64,000 bases of DNA from Tolypothrix brevis GSE-NOS-MK-07-07A. GTDB taxonomy: Bacteria > Cyanobacteriota > Cyanobacteriia > Cyanobacteriales > Nostocaceae. The position numbers and the translations under genes were made by a program. The notes beneath the pieces are model-generated. The model worked only from the letters and a program-made list of their open reading frames with translations. It was not told where the DNA came from and did not search any database. Positions within the stretch are counted from its first letter, which is position 1. Every line of letters begins with the position of its first letter. The stretch is taken from NCBI GenBank assembly GCA_019358985.1, contig JAHHIJ010000029.1:27139-91138 (forward strand). The letters are read 5' to 3'. This document shows, piece by piece, positions 8,503-16,196 of the stretch.

Positions 8503-9351
8503 CTAAATCAAAGCGCTTCGCAGTCGTTGTTCTAAAGAAACCAAATCTACCCCAAGATTTTCTAGAACTCTGACCCCGGCGCCTCCTCCTTCTTTAAGAA
8601 TTCCTAACAGCAAATGCTCTGTACCAATGTAGTTAACATTAAGTTGTTGTGACTGTTCTACCGAGAGTTTTAACACTTGCTTTGCCCTTGGTGTATAAGG
8701 AATATCTAAAGGTGTATTACCTTTACCTCTAGCGATAATTTTTTCTACTTCTATTTGAGCATTTTCTAAGTTTACCCCCACTGAGGTAAGAAACTGTGCG
8801 GCAAAACCGCTACCTTCGCCAACTAATCCGAGTAAAATTTGTTCTGTACCGATATATTGATGTCCCAAACGTCTCGATTCACCTTGGGCGATATTGATGG
8901 CTATAATTGCTTTTTGGGTGAATCTTTCATAACCTTTGAGGTGGAATCTACCCGACATAAACCCATAAAGCTGTTCAAAGATAGATGCAAAAAATTGTTC
9001 AATCATATTGCCTTCCTGTTGTGACATATTGCTTATCGGTTGAATAATGCGATCGCATGAAGCTTTCCCTGTAGTTAAAAAAGACAATAAATCTTTCATC
9101 GTCTCAGCATTTGCTGAATACCACAAAAATTGCTTTTCTTTTCGGCAATTAACTAATCCCTCAATTCGCAGTTTCTCCAAATGGTGCGATAGCGTCGAGT
9201 TCGGAATCTTCAGCTTTTGGTGAATCTCTCCTACTGTCATTCCTTCTGGATAAGCTGCAAATAGCAGCCGCATTATTTCCAAACGATGTTCCGACCCCAA
9301 TGCAGCAAATATATCTGCATATCGAGCCGTGTCTTGATTATTTTCAACCAT
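8503..9351 (-). CDS. ArsR-type HTH regulator fused to ClpC-type N-domain
   Basis: Protein of 282 residues. Residues about 10-85 are an ArsR-family winged helix (ALGSEHRLEIMRLLF, PNSTLSHHLEKLRIEGLV). No CxC metal site is evident in the recognition helix. Residues about 140-282 form two copies of the Clp N-terminal repeat (AINIAQGESRRLGHQYIGTE and LSVEQSQQLNVNYIGTEHLL..GILKEGGGAGVRVLENLGV), as in ClpC or ClpA, but no AAA module follows. The Clp N-domain normally recognises adaptors or substrates, so the fusion may let a repressor bind a proteolysis adaptor or damaged protein; this is inference. ATG start. It converges on the broken TA pair. Confidence 0.85.
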   Translation of the reverse strand: MVENNQDTARYADIFAALGSEHRLEIMRLLFAAYPEGMTVGEIHQKLKIPNSTLSHHLEKLRIEGLVNCRKEKQFLWYSANAETMKDLLSFLTTGKASCDRIIQPISNMSQQEGNMIEQFFASIFEQLYGFMSGRFHLKGYERFTQKAIIAINIAQGESRRLGHQYIGTEQILLGLVGEGSGFAAQFLTSVGVNLENAQIEVEKIIARGKGNTPLDIPYTPRAKQVLKLSVEQSQQLNVNYIGTEHLLLGILKEGGGAGVRVLENLGVDLVSLEQRLRSALI

Positions 9352-9419
9352 ATTTCTAGAATAATCGAAATAAATAAAATGTCAACACTAATATTTTGGG
9401 TAATAGGGAATGGGTAATA

Positions 9420-9483
9420 GGCATTGGTAATAATTCTTTTCCTTTCCTTTTGTCCCCCTTGTCCCCCTTGTCCCCCCATCTCC
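9420..9483. repeat. STRR tract (TGTCCCCCT type)
   Basis: Tandem TTGTCCCCC-type nonamers between pyrB and the regulator gene, the same unit in opposite sense as at 5634-5665. Confidence 0.8.
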
Positions 9484-9485
9484 CA

Positions 9486-10529
9486 CTAACTCTTGCCGCT
9501 ACCAATCAAATATAATAACGCCATGCGAACGGCAACACCGCTGGTTACTTGAGCCTGAATCAAACTAAATTCTGGGTCATCCATTAAGTCAGAGCTAATT
9601 TCGACACCTCGGTTAACGGGACCGGGATGTAGAACTTTAACGTTTGGTTGACATAATTGCAACTTTGTGCATGTAATGCCAAACATTTGATGATATTCGC
9701 GCAAACTTGGCAATAAATGACCTGTCATGCGTTCCTTTTGCAAGCGCAACGTCATGACAAAATCAGCATTTTTCAAAGCAGGTTCTAATTCCCAATGTAT
9801 AAACAGGTTGCGATTTTGGATTTTGGATTGAGAGTTGGCAATTTTCTCCCTCTCGCACTTCCCCACTCCATCATCCTTGACATAATCGGCAAATAATTGA
9901 GGTAATAAAGTAGGTGGTGCTGCTAGATGGACTTGGGCGCCACTTGCGGTTAAACTCCAGATATTCGATCGCGCGACACGAGAATGTAGAATATCACCAA
10001 CAATGGCAATCTTTTTATTCTTCAACAATTCTAATCGCGGGTTTTCTGGGTTAATCACACTACAAATGGTAAATAAGTCAAGTAGTGCTTGAGAAGGATG
10101 CTCATGTTGACCATCACCAGCATTGAGCACACTAACTTTAACACCGAGACGATCCATTTCAGTTGCGATCGCCTGAGGTACTCCGGCTTCACGATGGCGA
10201 ATTACCATTATATCAGTTCCCATCGCCAAATAAGTCTTCGCCGTGTCAAGAATTGTCTCTCCTTTGGTAATAGAAGAAGTTGCTGACGTAAAATTCAACG
10301 TATCTGCACTTAAGCGTTTTGCCGCAAGTTCAAAACTACTGCGAGTGCGGGTAGACGCTTCAAAAAATAAATTTGCCACCACTTGTCCTTGTAAACTTGG
10401 CACCTTCTTCGTTCGTCGTGATAACACCTCCTGAAAACTGGCAGCAGTTTGCAAAACCGTATTGTATTCAGCTTTCGTGAAGTCAGCGAGTGTGAGAACG
10501 TGATGACGATTCCAAGTAGTAGTAGGCAT
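9486..10529 (-). CDS. pyrB: Aspartate carbamoyltransferase catalytic subunit
   Basis: Cytosolic enzyme that condenses carbamoyl phosphate with L-aspartate in pyrimidine synthesis, 347 residues. Diagnostic motifs: [15 protein letters not shown] (carbamoyl-phosphate site), [13 protein letters not shown], and [13 protein letters not shown]. Family members are usually near 310-330 residues. The excess lies around residues 218-240 ([20 protein letters not shown]), encoded by about 9809-9885. This DNA looks like an STRR-type intergenic repeat read through in frame at a surface-loop position between the two ligand domains. The enzyme is probably still functional because all catalytic motifs remain. 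No other pyr gene is adjacent. Confidence 0.95.
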   Translation of the reverse strand: MPTTTWNRHHVLTLADFTKAEYNTVLQTAASFQEVLSRRTKKVPSLQGQVVANLFFEASTRTRSSFELAAKRLSADTLNFTSATSSITKGETILDTAKTYLAMGTDIMVIRHREAGVPQAIATEMDRLGVKVSVLNAGDGQHEHPSQALLDLFTICSVINPENPRLELLKNKKIAIVGDILHSRVARSNIWSLTASGAQVHLAAPPTLLPQLFADYVKDDGVGKCEREKIANSQSKIQNRNLFIHWELEPALKNADFVMTLRLQKERMTGHLLPSLREYHQMFGITCTKLQLCQPNVKVLHPGPVNRGVEISSDLMDDPEFSLIQAQVTSGVAVRMALLYLIGSGKS

Positions 10530-10783
10530 ATATACTTTTGGCTCTTCAGTGTAAAAAGGCGATCGCTTCTCTACAGTTTTTTAATTTACACAAATAAACA
10601 AATGATACCACCTCTTTTCTCTCAAAATAAATACTCATCAATGAAAAGTCAAATATTCGATTAATTGTGCTGCTGCCTTTTCAAGCGGATTTTCAAAACT
10701 GGTGATCCGCTCATGTAACAGGGGTAATGCCCAACTCCCTTGTGTTTGTGGAATCCAGGCTTTCGAGCAGCTGCGAACAAAAT

Positions 10784-11041
10784 ATGACATACAAAGTTGA
10801 AATTTCTCCGACTGCGATCGCTGATATCGAACAAATATTTCTCTGGGTGCAGGAGTATTCTGTAGATACAGCCCATCGATGGGTCAGAGGGTGCTACGAA
10901 ATTATGCTGACATTGGAAAAATTCCCTAATCGTTGTCCCATGTCACCAGAAAGTGAGTACATGGGCATAGAAGTATGGCAGCTACTATATAAACAGCTGG
11001 CAAATGGCAATCATTTAACTGATCTAAACTCCAGTTGTTAA
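10784..11041 (+). pseudogene. Truncated RelE/ParE-family toxin
   Basis: Reads MTYKVEISPTAIADIEQIFLWV, then AHRWVRGCYEIMLTLEKFPNRCPMSPES..GIEVWQLLY, which fits the ParE/RelE toxin fold. The expected C-terminal strands (normally a YRVLF..VLHIRH-like block) are replaced by the unrelated tail KQLANGNHLTDLNSSC. No antitoxin ORF is visible upstream: all frames just before the start contain stops. This is best read as a decayed, orphan toxin fragment. A 19-codon upstream extension in frame is unlikely to be real. Confidence 0.65.
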
Positions 11042-11219
11042 ATTTTTGCCTGATATTTACATCTATACCTTGGCAAATCCCCCTAAGGAAAAATGAGAAA
11101 ACCTCCTAAAAAAATTAAGAAAAATTTTAGACCTATATACTCAATCTCTTATAGGCTGGACTACCGTAGTAAGTAAGCAGCTCTGTCCAAAATAGTAAAG
11201 TCATTAACTCTAATCAACC

Positions 11220-12221
11220 GTGAAAATTCCAAGTTCAATCTGGACGTTACTCATTGGCATCCTGCTGACACTGGTCAGCCTCTGGTACGGTCAAAATCAC
11301 GGTCTGTTGCCTATAGCAGCAACTGACGAAGCCGATTTAATGGATGGTCTGTTTAACACGATGATGGTCGTCTCAACGGGTATCTTTTTGCTCGTCGAGG
11401 GTATTTTGATTTATACTGCCATTAAATACCGTCGTCGTCCTGGCGACAACGAAGACGGACCACCCGTCGAAGGCAACGTACCTTTAGAAATTCTTTGGAC
11501 GGCGATCCCAGCAATTATTGTTCTCGGTATTTCTGTTTACAGCTTCGACGTGTATAACGAAATGGGCGGCTTTGACCCCCACGCCGCTCACGAAGCCCCT
11601 CTACAGCAGCAATCGATGAAAATGCCTGGAGCAGCGATCGCCGCAACTCTAAACGATACTCAACTCAGCACAAAACCTAACCAAAATGCCCCTGGCGTAG
11701 GTATTGTTGCTCCTACCATCGGTCAGCTTCCCGAACAAGAAGGCAAACCACCGGCACTGGTAGTGAACGTTGTCGGTATGCAGTATGCGTTTATTTTTAC
11801 CTATCCAGAAACTGAAGTTTCCTCCGGTGAACTCCATGTTCCCGTCGGACGCGAAGTGGAACTCAACATGAGTGCTAATGATGTAATTCACGCCTTTTGG
11901 GTACCAGAATTTCGCCTGAAACAAGATATAATTCCCGGTCGGCAAACTGAAGTTCGCTTTACACCGAAAAAAGAGGGTAATTATGACCTAATCTGTGCTG
12001 AACTTTGTGGTCCATACCACGGAGCCATGAGAACACAAGTTATTGTGGAAAAGCAAGAAGCCTTTGATAACTGGATACAAGAGCAACTTGTTGCCAGCAC
12101 CCAAACCCTAAATCAAGCCGTTGCCGTCAATCCAGCGGATATATCTCCAGATAAATTTCTCGCTCCTTACACCAAGGACATGGGAATTGAACCAGCAATT
12201 TTACATCAAATTCACCATTAG
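11220..12221 (+). CDS. coxB: Cytochrome c oxidase subunit II
   Basis: CuA-carrying subunit of the aa3-type terminal oxidase, 333 residues, GTG start. Two N-terminal membrane helices (about 8-27 and 45-67; then ILWTAIPAIIVLGISVYSF) precede the cupredoxin domain. CuA ligands are visible in CAELCGPYHGAM (two Cys, His, Met) with an upstream His in HAFWVPEF. A loop of about 60 residues between the second helix and the cupredoxin domain is rich in Gln/Pro. The presence of CuA ligands argues against the ARTO-type oxidase. First gene of coxB-coxA-coxC; the gap to coxA holds repeats. Confidence 0.95.
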   Translation: MKIPSSIWTLLIGILLTLVSLWYGQNHGLLPIAATDEADLMDGLFNTMMVVSTGIFLLVEGILIYTAIKYRRRPGDNEDGPPVEGNVPLEILWTAIPAIIVLGISVYSFDVYNEMGGFDPHAAHEAPLQQQSMKMPGAAIAATLNDTQLSTKPNQNAPGVGIVAPTIGQLPEQEGKPPALVVNVVGMQYAFIFTYPETEVSSGELHVPVGREVELNMSANDVIHAFWVPEFRLKQDIIPGRQTEVRFTPKKEGNYDLICAELCGPYHGAMRTQVIVEKQEAFDNWIQEQLVASTQTLNQAVAVNPADISPDKFLAPYTKDMGIEPAILHQIHH

Positions 12222-12241
12222 TTATTGGTTAGTGGTTGGTG

Positions 12242-12269
12242 GTAGAGACGCGATTAATCGCGTCTCTAC
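12242..12269. repeat. Dispersed palindrome, core CGATTAATCG
   Basis: Perfect 28-bp palindrome with GTAGAGACG arms in the coxB-coxA spacer. The same core version occurs inside the AAA-WD40 gene at 48701-48728. Confidence 0.85.
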
Positions 12270-12327
12270 AAAGTTAGTAGTTATTATGAGCGGGAAAACC
12301 CTGCCCCTATTAGAAGCGTGGTTAAGT

Positions 12328-12375
12328 AAAACAACTAACAACTAACAACTAACAACCAACAACCAACAACCAAAA
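12328..12375. repeat. Heptamer repeats (AACAACT then AACAACC)
   Basis: About six tandem heptamers just upstream of the coxA start; one base distinguishes the two sub-blocks. Confidence 0.85.
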
Positions 12376-12383
12376 GGACTTTT

Positions 12384-14120
12384 ATGACACAAGCACAGTT
12401 GCAGGAAACTGCGAATATCCCTGCCCTCAATGAGGAACCAGGGGAAAGAAAATGGCAAGACTACTTTGGCTTTAACACCGACCATAAGGTAATTGGAATT
12501 CAATACCTAGTAACAACGTTTGTTTTTTACTGTATTGGCGGGGTAATGGCTGACTTAGTTCGCACAGAACTACGGACGCCAGATGTAGATTTTGTTACGC
12601 CAGAAGTTTATAACAGTTTGTTTACGCTGCACGCCACAATCATGATTTTCTTGTGGATTGTGCCTGCGGGTGCGGGATTTGCAAACTTCTTGATCCCCTT
12701 GATGATTGGGGCAAAAGATATGGCATTCCCCCGCTTGAATGCTGTGGCTTTTTGGATGATTCCCCCAGCTGGTATATTGCTAATCAGCAGTTTAGTAGTG
12801 GGCGATGCACCGGATGCCGGTTGGACTTCCTACCCTCCCTTGAGCTTGGTTACAGGTCAAGTGGGTGAGGGAATATGGATTATGAGCGTCCTTTTGCTGG
12901 GGACATCTTCAATTTTGGGGGCAATTAATTTCCTTGTCACCTTGCTGAAGATGCGTACCCCCGGTATGGGTTTTTTCCAAATGCCCTTGTTCTGCTGGGC
13001 AATGCTTTCTACTTCAGCCCTGACTTTGGTATCAACACCAGTGTTAGCAGCGGGCTTGATTTTGTTGTCTTTTGACTTAATTGCCGGAACAGCATTTTTT
13101 AACCCGACTGGTGGTGGCGATCCGGTTGTGTACCAGCACATGTTCTGGTTTTATTCGCACCCAGCCGTTTACATCATGATTTTGCCCTTTTTTGGGGCGA
13201 TTTCTGAAGTGATCCCGGTTAATTCCCGCAAGCCGATTTTCGGATATAAAGCGATCGCCTACTCCAGTCTCGCTATCAGCTTTTTGGGACTAATCGTCTG
13301 GGCGCACCACATGTTTACCAGCGGTATCCCCGGTTGGTTGCGGATGTTCTTCATGATCACCACCATGATCATCGCCGTACCCACCGGTATTAAAATTTTT
13401 AGCTGGTTGGCGACAATGTGGGGTGGCAAAATTCGCCTGACAAGCGCCATGTTGTTTGCAATGGGCTTTGTCGGCACCTTTGTAATTGGCGGGATTAGTG
13501 GCGTAATGTTGGCGGCAGTGCCTTTTGATATTCACGTCCACGACACCTATTTTGTCGTAGCACACTTGCATTATGTGCTTTTTGGTGGTAGTGTTCTCGG
13601 CATTTATTCCGCGATTTACCACTGGTTCCCGAAAATGACGGGACGAATGCTTAACGAATTTTGGGGTAAGGTTCACTTTGCCTTAACTATCGTCGGTCTA
13701 AATATGGCATTCTTACCCATGCACAAGCTGGGAATGATGGGCATGAACCGACGTATTGCCCAGTATGACCCCAAATTTACGTCTTTGAATGAAATCTGCA
13801 CCTACGGTGCTTATCTACTCGCGGTTTCCACATTCCCCTTCATTATCAATGCGATTTGGAGTTGGATGTATGGTCCCAAAGCAGGTAACAATCCTTGGGA
13901 TGCTCTTACTTTAGAGTGGATGACTACCTCTCCACCAGCGATCGAGAATTTTGACAAACTTCCAGTATTGGCTACTGGTCCCTACGACTACGGTTTGGAA
14001 AAAGCTAAACAAGGTGTACCCCTAGACGATCCCAATCCAGTATTGTCTGGCGGTCCTAACTCTGTATTACGCGCTCAACCAGATCCAACGGTTGCAGCAA
14101 ATCCCGAAGACCGCAAATAA
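12384..14120 (+). CDS. coxA: Cytochrome c oxidase subunit I
   Basis: Haem-copper catalytic subunit, 578 residues, with about 12 predicted membrane helices. Visible ligands: haem a His in SLFTLHATIMIF, CuB His and cross-linked Tyr in FWFYSHPAVYIM, the HH pair in WAHHMFTSG, and haem ligands in HDTYFVVAHLHYVLFGG. ATG start follows AAAAGGACTTTT. The C-terminal 60 residues are hydrophilic. It reduces oxygen in respiration, in thylakoid or cytoplasmic membranes, and forms an operon with coxB and coxC. Confidence 0.97.
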   Translation: MTQAQLQETANIPALNEEPGERKWQDYFGFNTDHKVIGIQYLVTTFVFYCIGGVMADLVRTELRTPDVDFVTPEVYNSLFTLHATIMIFLWIVPAGAGFANFLIPLMIGAKDMAFPRLNAVAFWMIPPAGILLISSLVVGDAPDAGWTSYPPLSLVTGQVGEGIWIMSVLLLGTSSILGAINFLVTLLKMRTPGMGFFQMPLFCWAMLSTSALTLVSTPVLAAGLILLSFDLIAGTAFFNPTGGGDPVVYQHMFWFYSHPAVYIMILPFFGAISEVIPVNSRKPIFGYKAIAYSSLAISFLGLIVWAHHMFTSGIPGWLRMFFMITTMIIAVPTGIKIFSWLATMWGGKIRLTSAMLFAMGFVGTFVIGGISGVMLAAVPFDIHVHDTYFVVAHLHYVLFGGSVLGIYSAIYHWFPKMTGRMLNEFWGKVHFALTIVGLNMAFLPMHKLGMMGMNRRIAQYDPKFTSLNEICTYGAYLLAVSTFPFIINAIWSWMYGPKAGNNPWDALTLEWMTTSPPAIENFDKLPVLATGPYDYGLEKAKQGVPLDDPNPVLSGGPNSVLRAQPDPTVAANPEDRK

Positions 14121-14123
14121 AGG

Positions 14124-14208
14124 ATGAAGGCTCAAGGATGAAGTATGAAAAATAATACTTCATCCTCTATCCTTCATACTTCATCCTTAATACTTTATCC
14201 TTTAGAAG
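14124..14208. repeat. Repeat with hairpin between coxA and coxC
   Basis: Decamers of the AAGGATGAAG/CTTCATCCTT type in both orientations. The inner pair (14136-14146 and 14155-14165) forms an 11-bp perfect stem with an 8-base loop. It could modulate relative expression of coxC, which is inference. Confidence 0.75.
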
Positions 14209-14212
14209 ATTC

Positions 14213-14836
14213 ATGCAAAGTCAAACTATTGACCCAGCTCAAACAGCTCTCAACCATCACCACGCGGCGACAACAGAGGCTCATCACGAAGAACATCCAG
14301 ACCATCGCATATTTGGTCTAATTGTCTTCCTCATCGCTGAGGGGATGATTTTTATCGGACTATTTGGAGCTTATCTCGTTTTCCGTGCTAGTTTACCTGT
14401 GTGGCCCCCAGAAGGCACGCCAGAATTAGAATTGTTGCTCCCTGGAGTTAACACTGTAAATCTGATTGCAAGCAGTTTTGTTATGCACAATGCTGACACC
14501 GCCATTAAAAAAAATGATGCGCGGGGTATGCGAATTTGGTTGGCGATAACTGCCGCAATGGGTATTACTTTCTTACTAGGTCAGGTATATGAATATACCC
14601 ATCTGGAATTTGGTTTAACTACGAATTTGTTTGCTAGTGCATTTTACGTGTTGACTGGCTTCCACGGATTGCACGTTACCATCGGTGTTCTGGCGATTCT
14701 TGCGGTATTGTGGCGATCGCGCACCAAGGATCACTACAATAGCCAAAAGCATTTTGGCATCGAAGCTGCGGAAATTTACTGGCACTTCGTTGACGTGATT
14801 TGGATTATCCTTTTCGGCTTGATATACCTACTTTAA
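14213..14836 (+). CDS. coxC: Cytochrome c oxidase subunit III
   Basis: Membrane subunit of 207 residues with five predicted helices. A His-rich N-terminus (NHHHAATTEAHHEEHPDHR) precedes the first helix. Typical subunit III motifs are LIAEGMIFIGLFGAYLVFR, FASAFYVLTGFHGLHV and IYWHFVDVIWIILFGLIYL. It lacks the first two helices of seven-helix forms, as is usual for cyanobacterial CoxC. Last gene of the cox cluster, followed by an intrinsic terminator. Confidence 0.95.
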   Translation: MQSQTIDPAQTALNHHHAATTEAHHEEHPDHRIFGLIVFLIAEGMIFIGLFGAYLVFRASLPVWPPEGTPELELLLPGVNTVNLIASSFVMHNADTAIKKNDARGMRIWLAITAAMGITFLLGQVYEYTHLEFGLTTNLFASAFYVLTGFHGLHVTIGVLAILAVLWRSRTKDHYNSQKHFGIEAAEIYWHFVDVIWIILFGLIYLL

Positions 14837-14867
14837 GTCTCAATTTGTTCTTGATGCTACATACAAC

Positions 14868-14894
14868 AAAACCTCCATGATGGGGGTTTTTTAT
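14868..14894 (+). terminator. Intrinsic terminator of the cox operon
   Basis: Stem AACCTCC/GGGGGTT with loop ATGAT, then TTTTTT, 30 bases after the coxC stop. Confidence 0.8.
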
Positions 14895-14960
14895 TTTTCA
14901 GATATTAAGATTGTTCCAAAAAATAGCTGAAAATTTGAACCTAGTAATTTCAGAACTGGA

Positions 14961-15107
14961 CGCGAAGGCGTTGCTGAATATTAATATGAAATTCCTAATT
15001 ATTGCTAGAGACGTTCCGGCGGAACGTCTCTACAAAGGCGGGTTTTAATATTAGAATTATCCGTCAAAATTTCTTTCTTCATATTTCAAATCAGCAACGC
15101 CTCCGCG
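14961..15107. mobile_element. MITE-like element with CGCGAAGGCGTTGCTGA ends
   Basis: Left end CGCGAAGGCGTTGCTGA and right end TCAGCAACGCCTCCGCG are inverted repeats with one mismatch. The similarity continues inward more weakly (ATATGAA and TTCATAT). It contains no ORF and carries a dispersed palindrome in its centre (15006-15032). Such ends are typical of non-autonomous IS derivatives. Confidence 0.6.
15006..15032. repeat. Dispersed palindrome, core TTCCGGCGGAA
   Basis: 27-bp perfect palindrome with TAGAGACG arms, nested in the MITE-like element 14961-15107. Confidence 0.85.
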
Positions 15108-15140
15108 AAAATCACGTAGTACGTCGTCGTACTGAGTCTG

Positions 15141-15191
15141 GTCAGGTTAAGGCTCTTTCAAGCCCACGCCTTTAGGCGTGGGGTTCCTGAC
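15141..15191. mobile_element. IS200/IS605-type terminal hairpin without transposase
   Basis: CCCACGCCTTTAGGCGTGGG (15163-15182) is the kind of subterminal hairpin found at IS200/IS605-family ends. It is enclosed by GTCAGG/CCTGAC. No tnpA or tnpB is directly attached; it may be a stranded end or palindrome-associated element. Confidence 0.45.
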
Positions 15192-15273
15192 TGAGATTAT
15201 CACCGCTGGAGTGGGTAACGGTACATGTGAGGTGTTGGAGAATCCCCACATTATTAATGTATCAGGTATGAAG

Positions 15274-15377
15274 CAATACGCTTGGTGTTAAGCCTGAAAT
15301 ACGAGTGTAGAGACGCGAAATTTCGCGTCTCTACGTCCCGAAATCAATACCAAAAATCCTTAACACCAAGCGTATTG
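15274..15377. mobile_element. MITE with perfect 19-bp terminal inverted repeats
   Basis: Ends at 15274-15292 and 15359-15377 are perfect inverted repeats (CAATACGCTTGGTGTTAAG). A 28-bp palindrome with core CGAAATTTCG (15307-15334) lies inside. No ORF. Confidence 0.75.
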
Positions 15378-15403
15378 ATTAATAGTGAGGAAATATTAAA
15401 TTT

Positions 15404-15441
15404 CAAAAAAACCTGGGAAACTTTCAAGCTTTACCCAGGTT
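15404..15441 (-). terminator. Terminator-like hairpin pointing left
   Basis: On the minus strand: stem AACCTGGG/CCCAGGTT followed by a run of T. No minus-strand gene is visible upstream of it (to the right), so it may end an unannotated short transcript from 15442-15550. Confidence 0.45.
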
Positions 15442-15448
15442 CTCTATG

Positions 15449-15470
15449 CCCGTACTAGTTGCGGGTTTTT
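15449..15470 (+). terminator. Weak terminator-like hairpin pointing right
   Basis: CCCG/CGGG stem with an eight-to-nine-base loop, followed by TTTTT, lying eight bases from the leftward hairpin. Confidence 0.3.
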
Positions 15471-15550
15471 ATTTTAGTTAATCAGTCTCTTTTTAGTGTA
15501 TTTTCCCAGATAGCGTGCTAGCATAACAGCAAATTAACTTTCATTTCATT

Positions 15551-15739
15551 ATGGAAAGTCGAATTAACAAACGCACCCATAGCGACTACACCCAAAGCGC
15601 CGCTTACCTTCCTAAACAACTAGTAAAAAATTTCAAACAGTTATCTCTGGAATTAGAAATCGGACATAGTGAGGCGATGGAAGAGGCAATAAAGATGTGG
15701 TGTGATGCGGCGATCGCAAAAGTAAATCAAAGTCGATGA
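15551..15739 (+). CDS. Small hypothetical protein, antitoxin-like
   Basis: 62 residues: MESRINKRTHSDYTQSAAYL, then LPKQLVKNFKQLSLELEIGHSE and EAIKMWCDA. The basic N-terminus and single long helix pattern suggest a ribbon-helix-helix-type small DNA-binding protein, but no match is certain. Its stop overlaps the next start (ATGA), so it probably leads a three-gene operon with the DUF6888 and DUF6887 proteins. Confidence 0.55.
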   Translation: MESRINKRTHSDYTQSAAYLPKQLVKNFKQLSLELEIGHSEAMEEAIKMWCDAAIAKVNQSR

Positions 15740-15927
15740 GGTATCCGCGCTATCCGACTACTGAACAAAGTTTAATTTGTTTTATCCTCAGCCAAAATCT
15801 AACAACGTTTCTACTACCTATCTTTATAGTGCGACTGGATGAACGAACGGGAAACATTTATATCTTGGCTGGTGAAGAAACCGGAATTGTAATTAACCGT
15901 AATGGTAAATGGAGATACGACGAATGA
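15736..15927 (+). CDS. DUF6888-like small protein
   Basis: 63 residues with the pattern PTTEQSLICFILSQNLTTF, then DERTGNIYILAGEETGIVI and a C-terminal NGKWRYDE. A second copy of the same pattern (AGDDLQIIIFPDGNWRFE) lies at 43485-43682 beside a DUF6887-like gene, so the association is repeated within this window. It overlaps both neighbours by ATGA-type junctions. Function is unknown; the tight coupling resembles TA pairs (inference). Confidence 0.6.
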   Translation: MRYPRYPTTEQSLICFILSQNLTTFLLPIFIVRLDERTGNIYILAGEETGIVINRNGKWRYDE

Positions 15928-16124
15928 GTGAGCTTAACTTTACAACAATGAGTAAAACTGAGTTAAAACGCTATCTGCTAGAGCATCGCAACGATACAGA
16001 AGCGTTTCATGCATTAATGGACAAAATTAACGCTGAACCTAACCAAAAGTTTTACACAATAGATGAGGTTGATGTACTACAGCAACTAATAGAGGCAAAA
16101 CGACACTCAAAAGAGAATCAGTGA
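15924..16124 (+). CDS. DUF6887-like small protein
   Basis: 66 residues starting MSELNFTTMSKTELKRYLLE, then HRNDTEAFHALMDKINAEP. This N-terminal block parallels the protein at 43270-43488 (TMSTMELRAYILTHREDTEAL). The preferred ATG overlaps the upstream stop; a start five codons earlier is possible. Part of the same small operon; function unknown. Confidence 0.6.
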   Translation: MSELNFTTMSKTELKRYLLEHRNDTEAFHALMDKINAEPNQKFYTIDEVDVLQQLIEAKRHSKENQ

Positions 16125-16196
16125 AAATAAACAGGCACTCGGATTATTTCTGTGAAGCTTTATAGAGGATGATTTGCAATGCTTTACCGAAAAATT

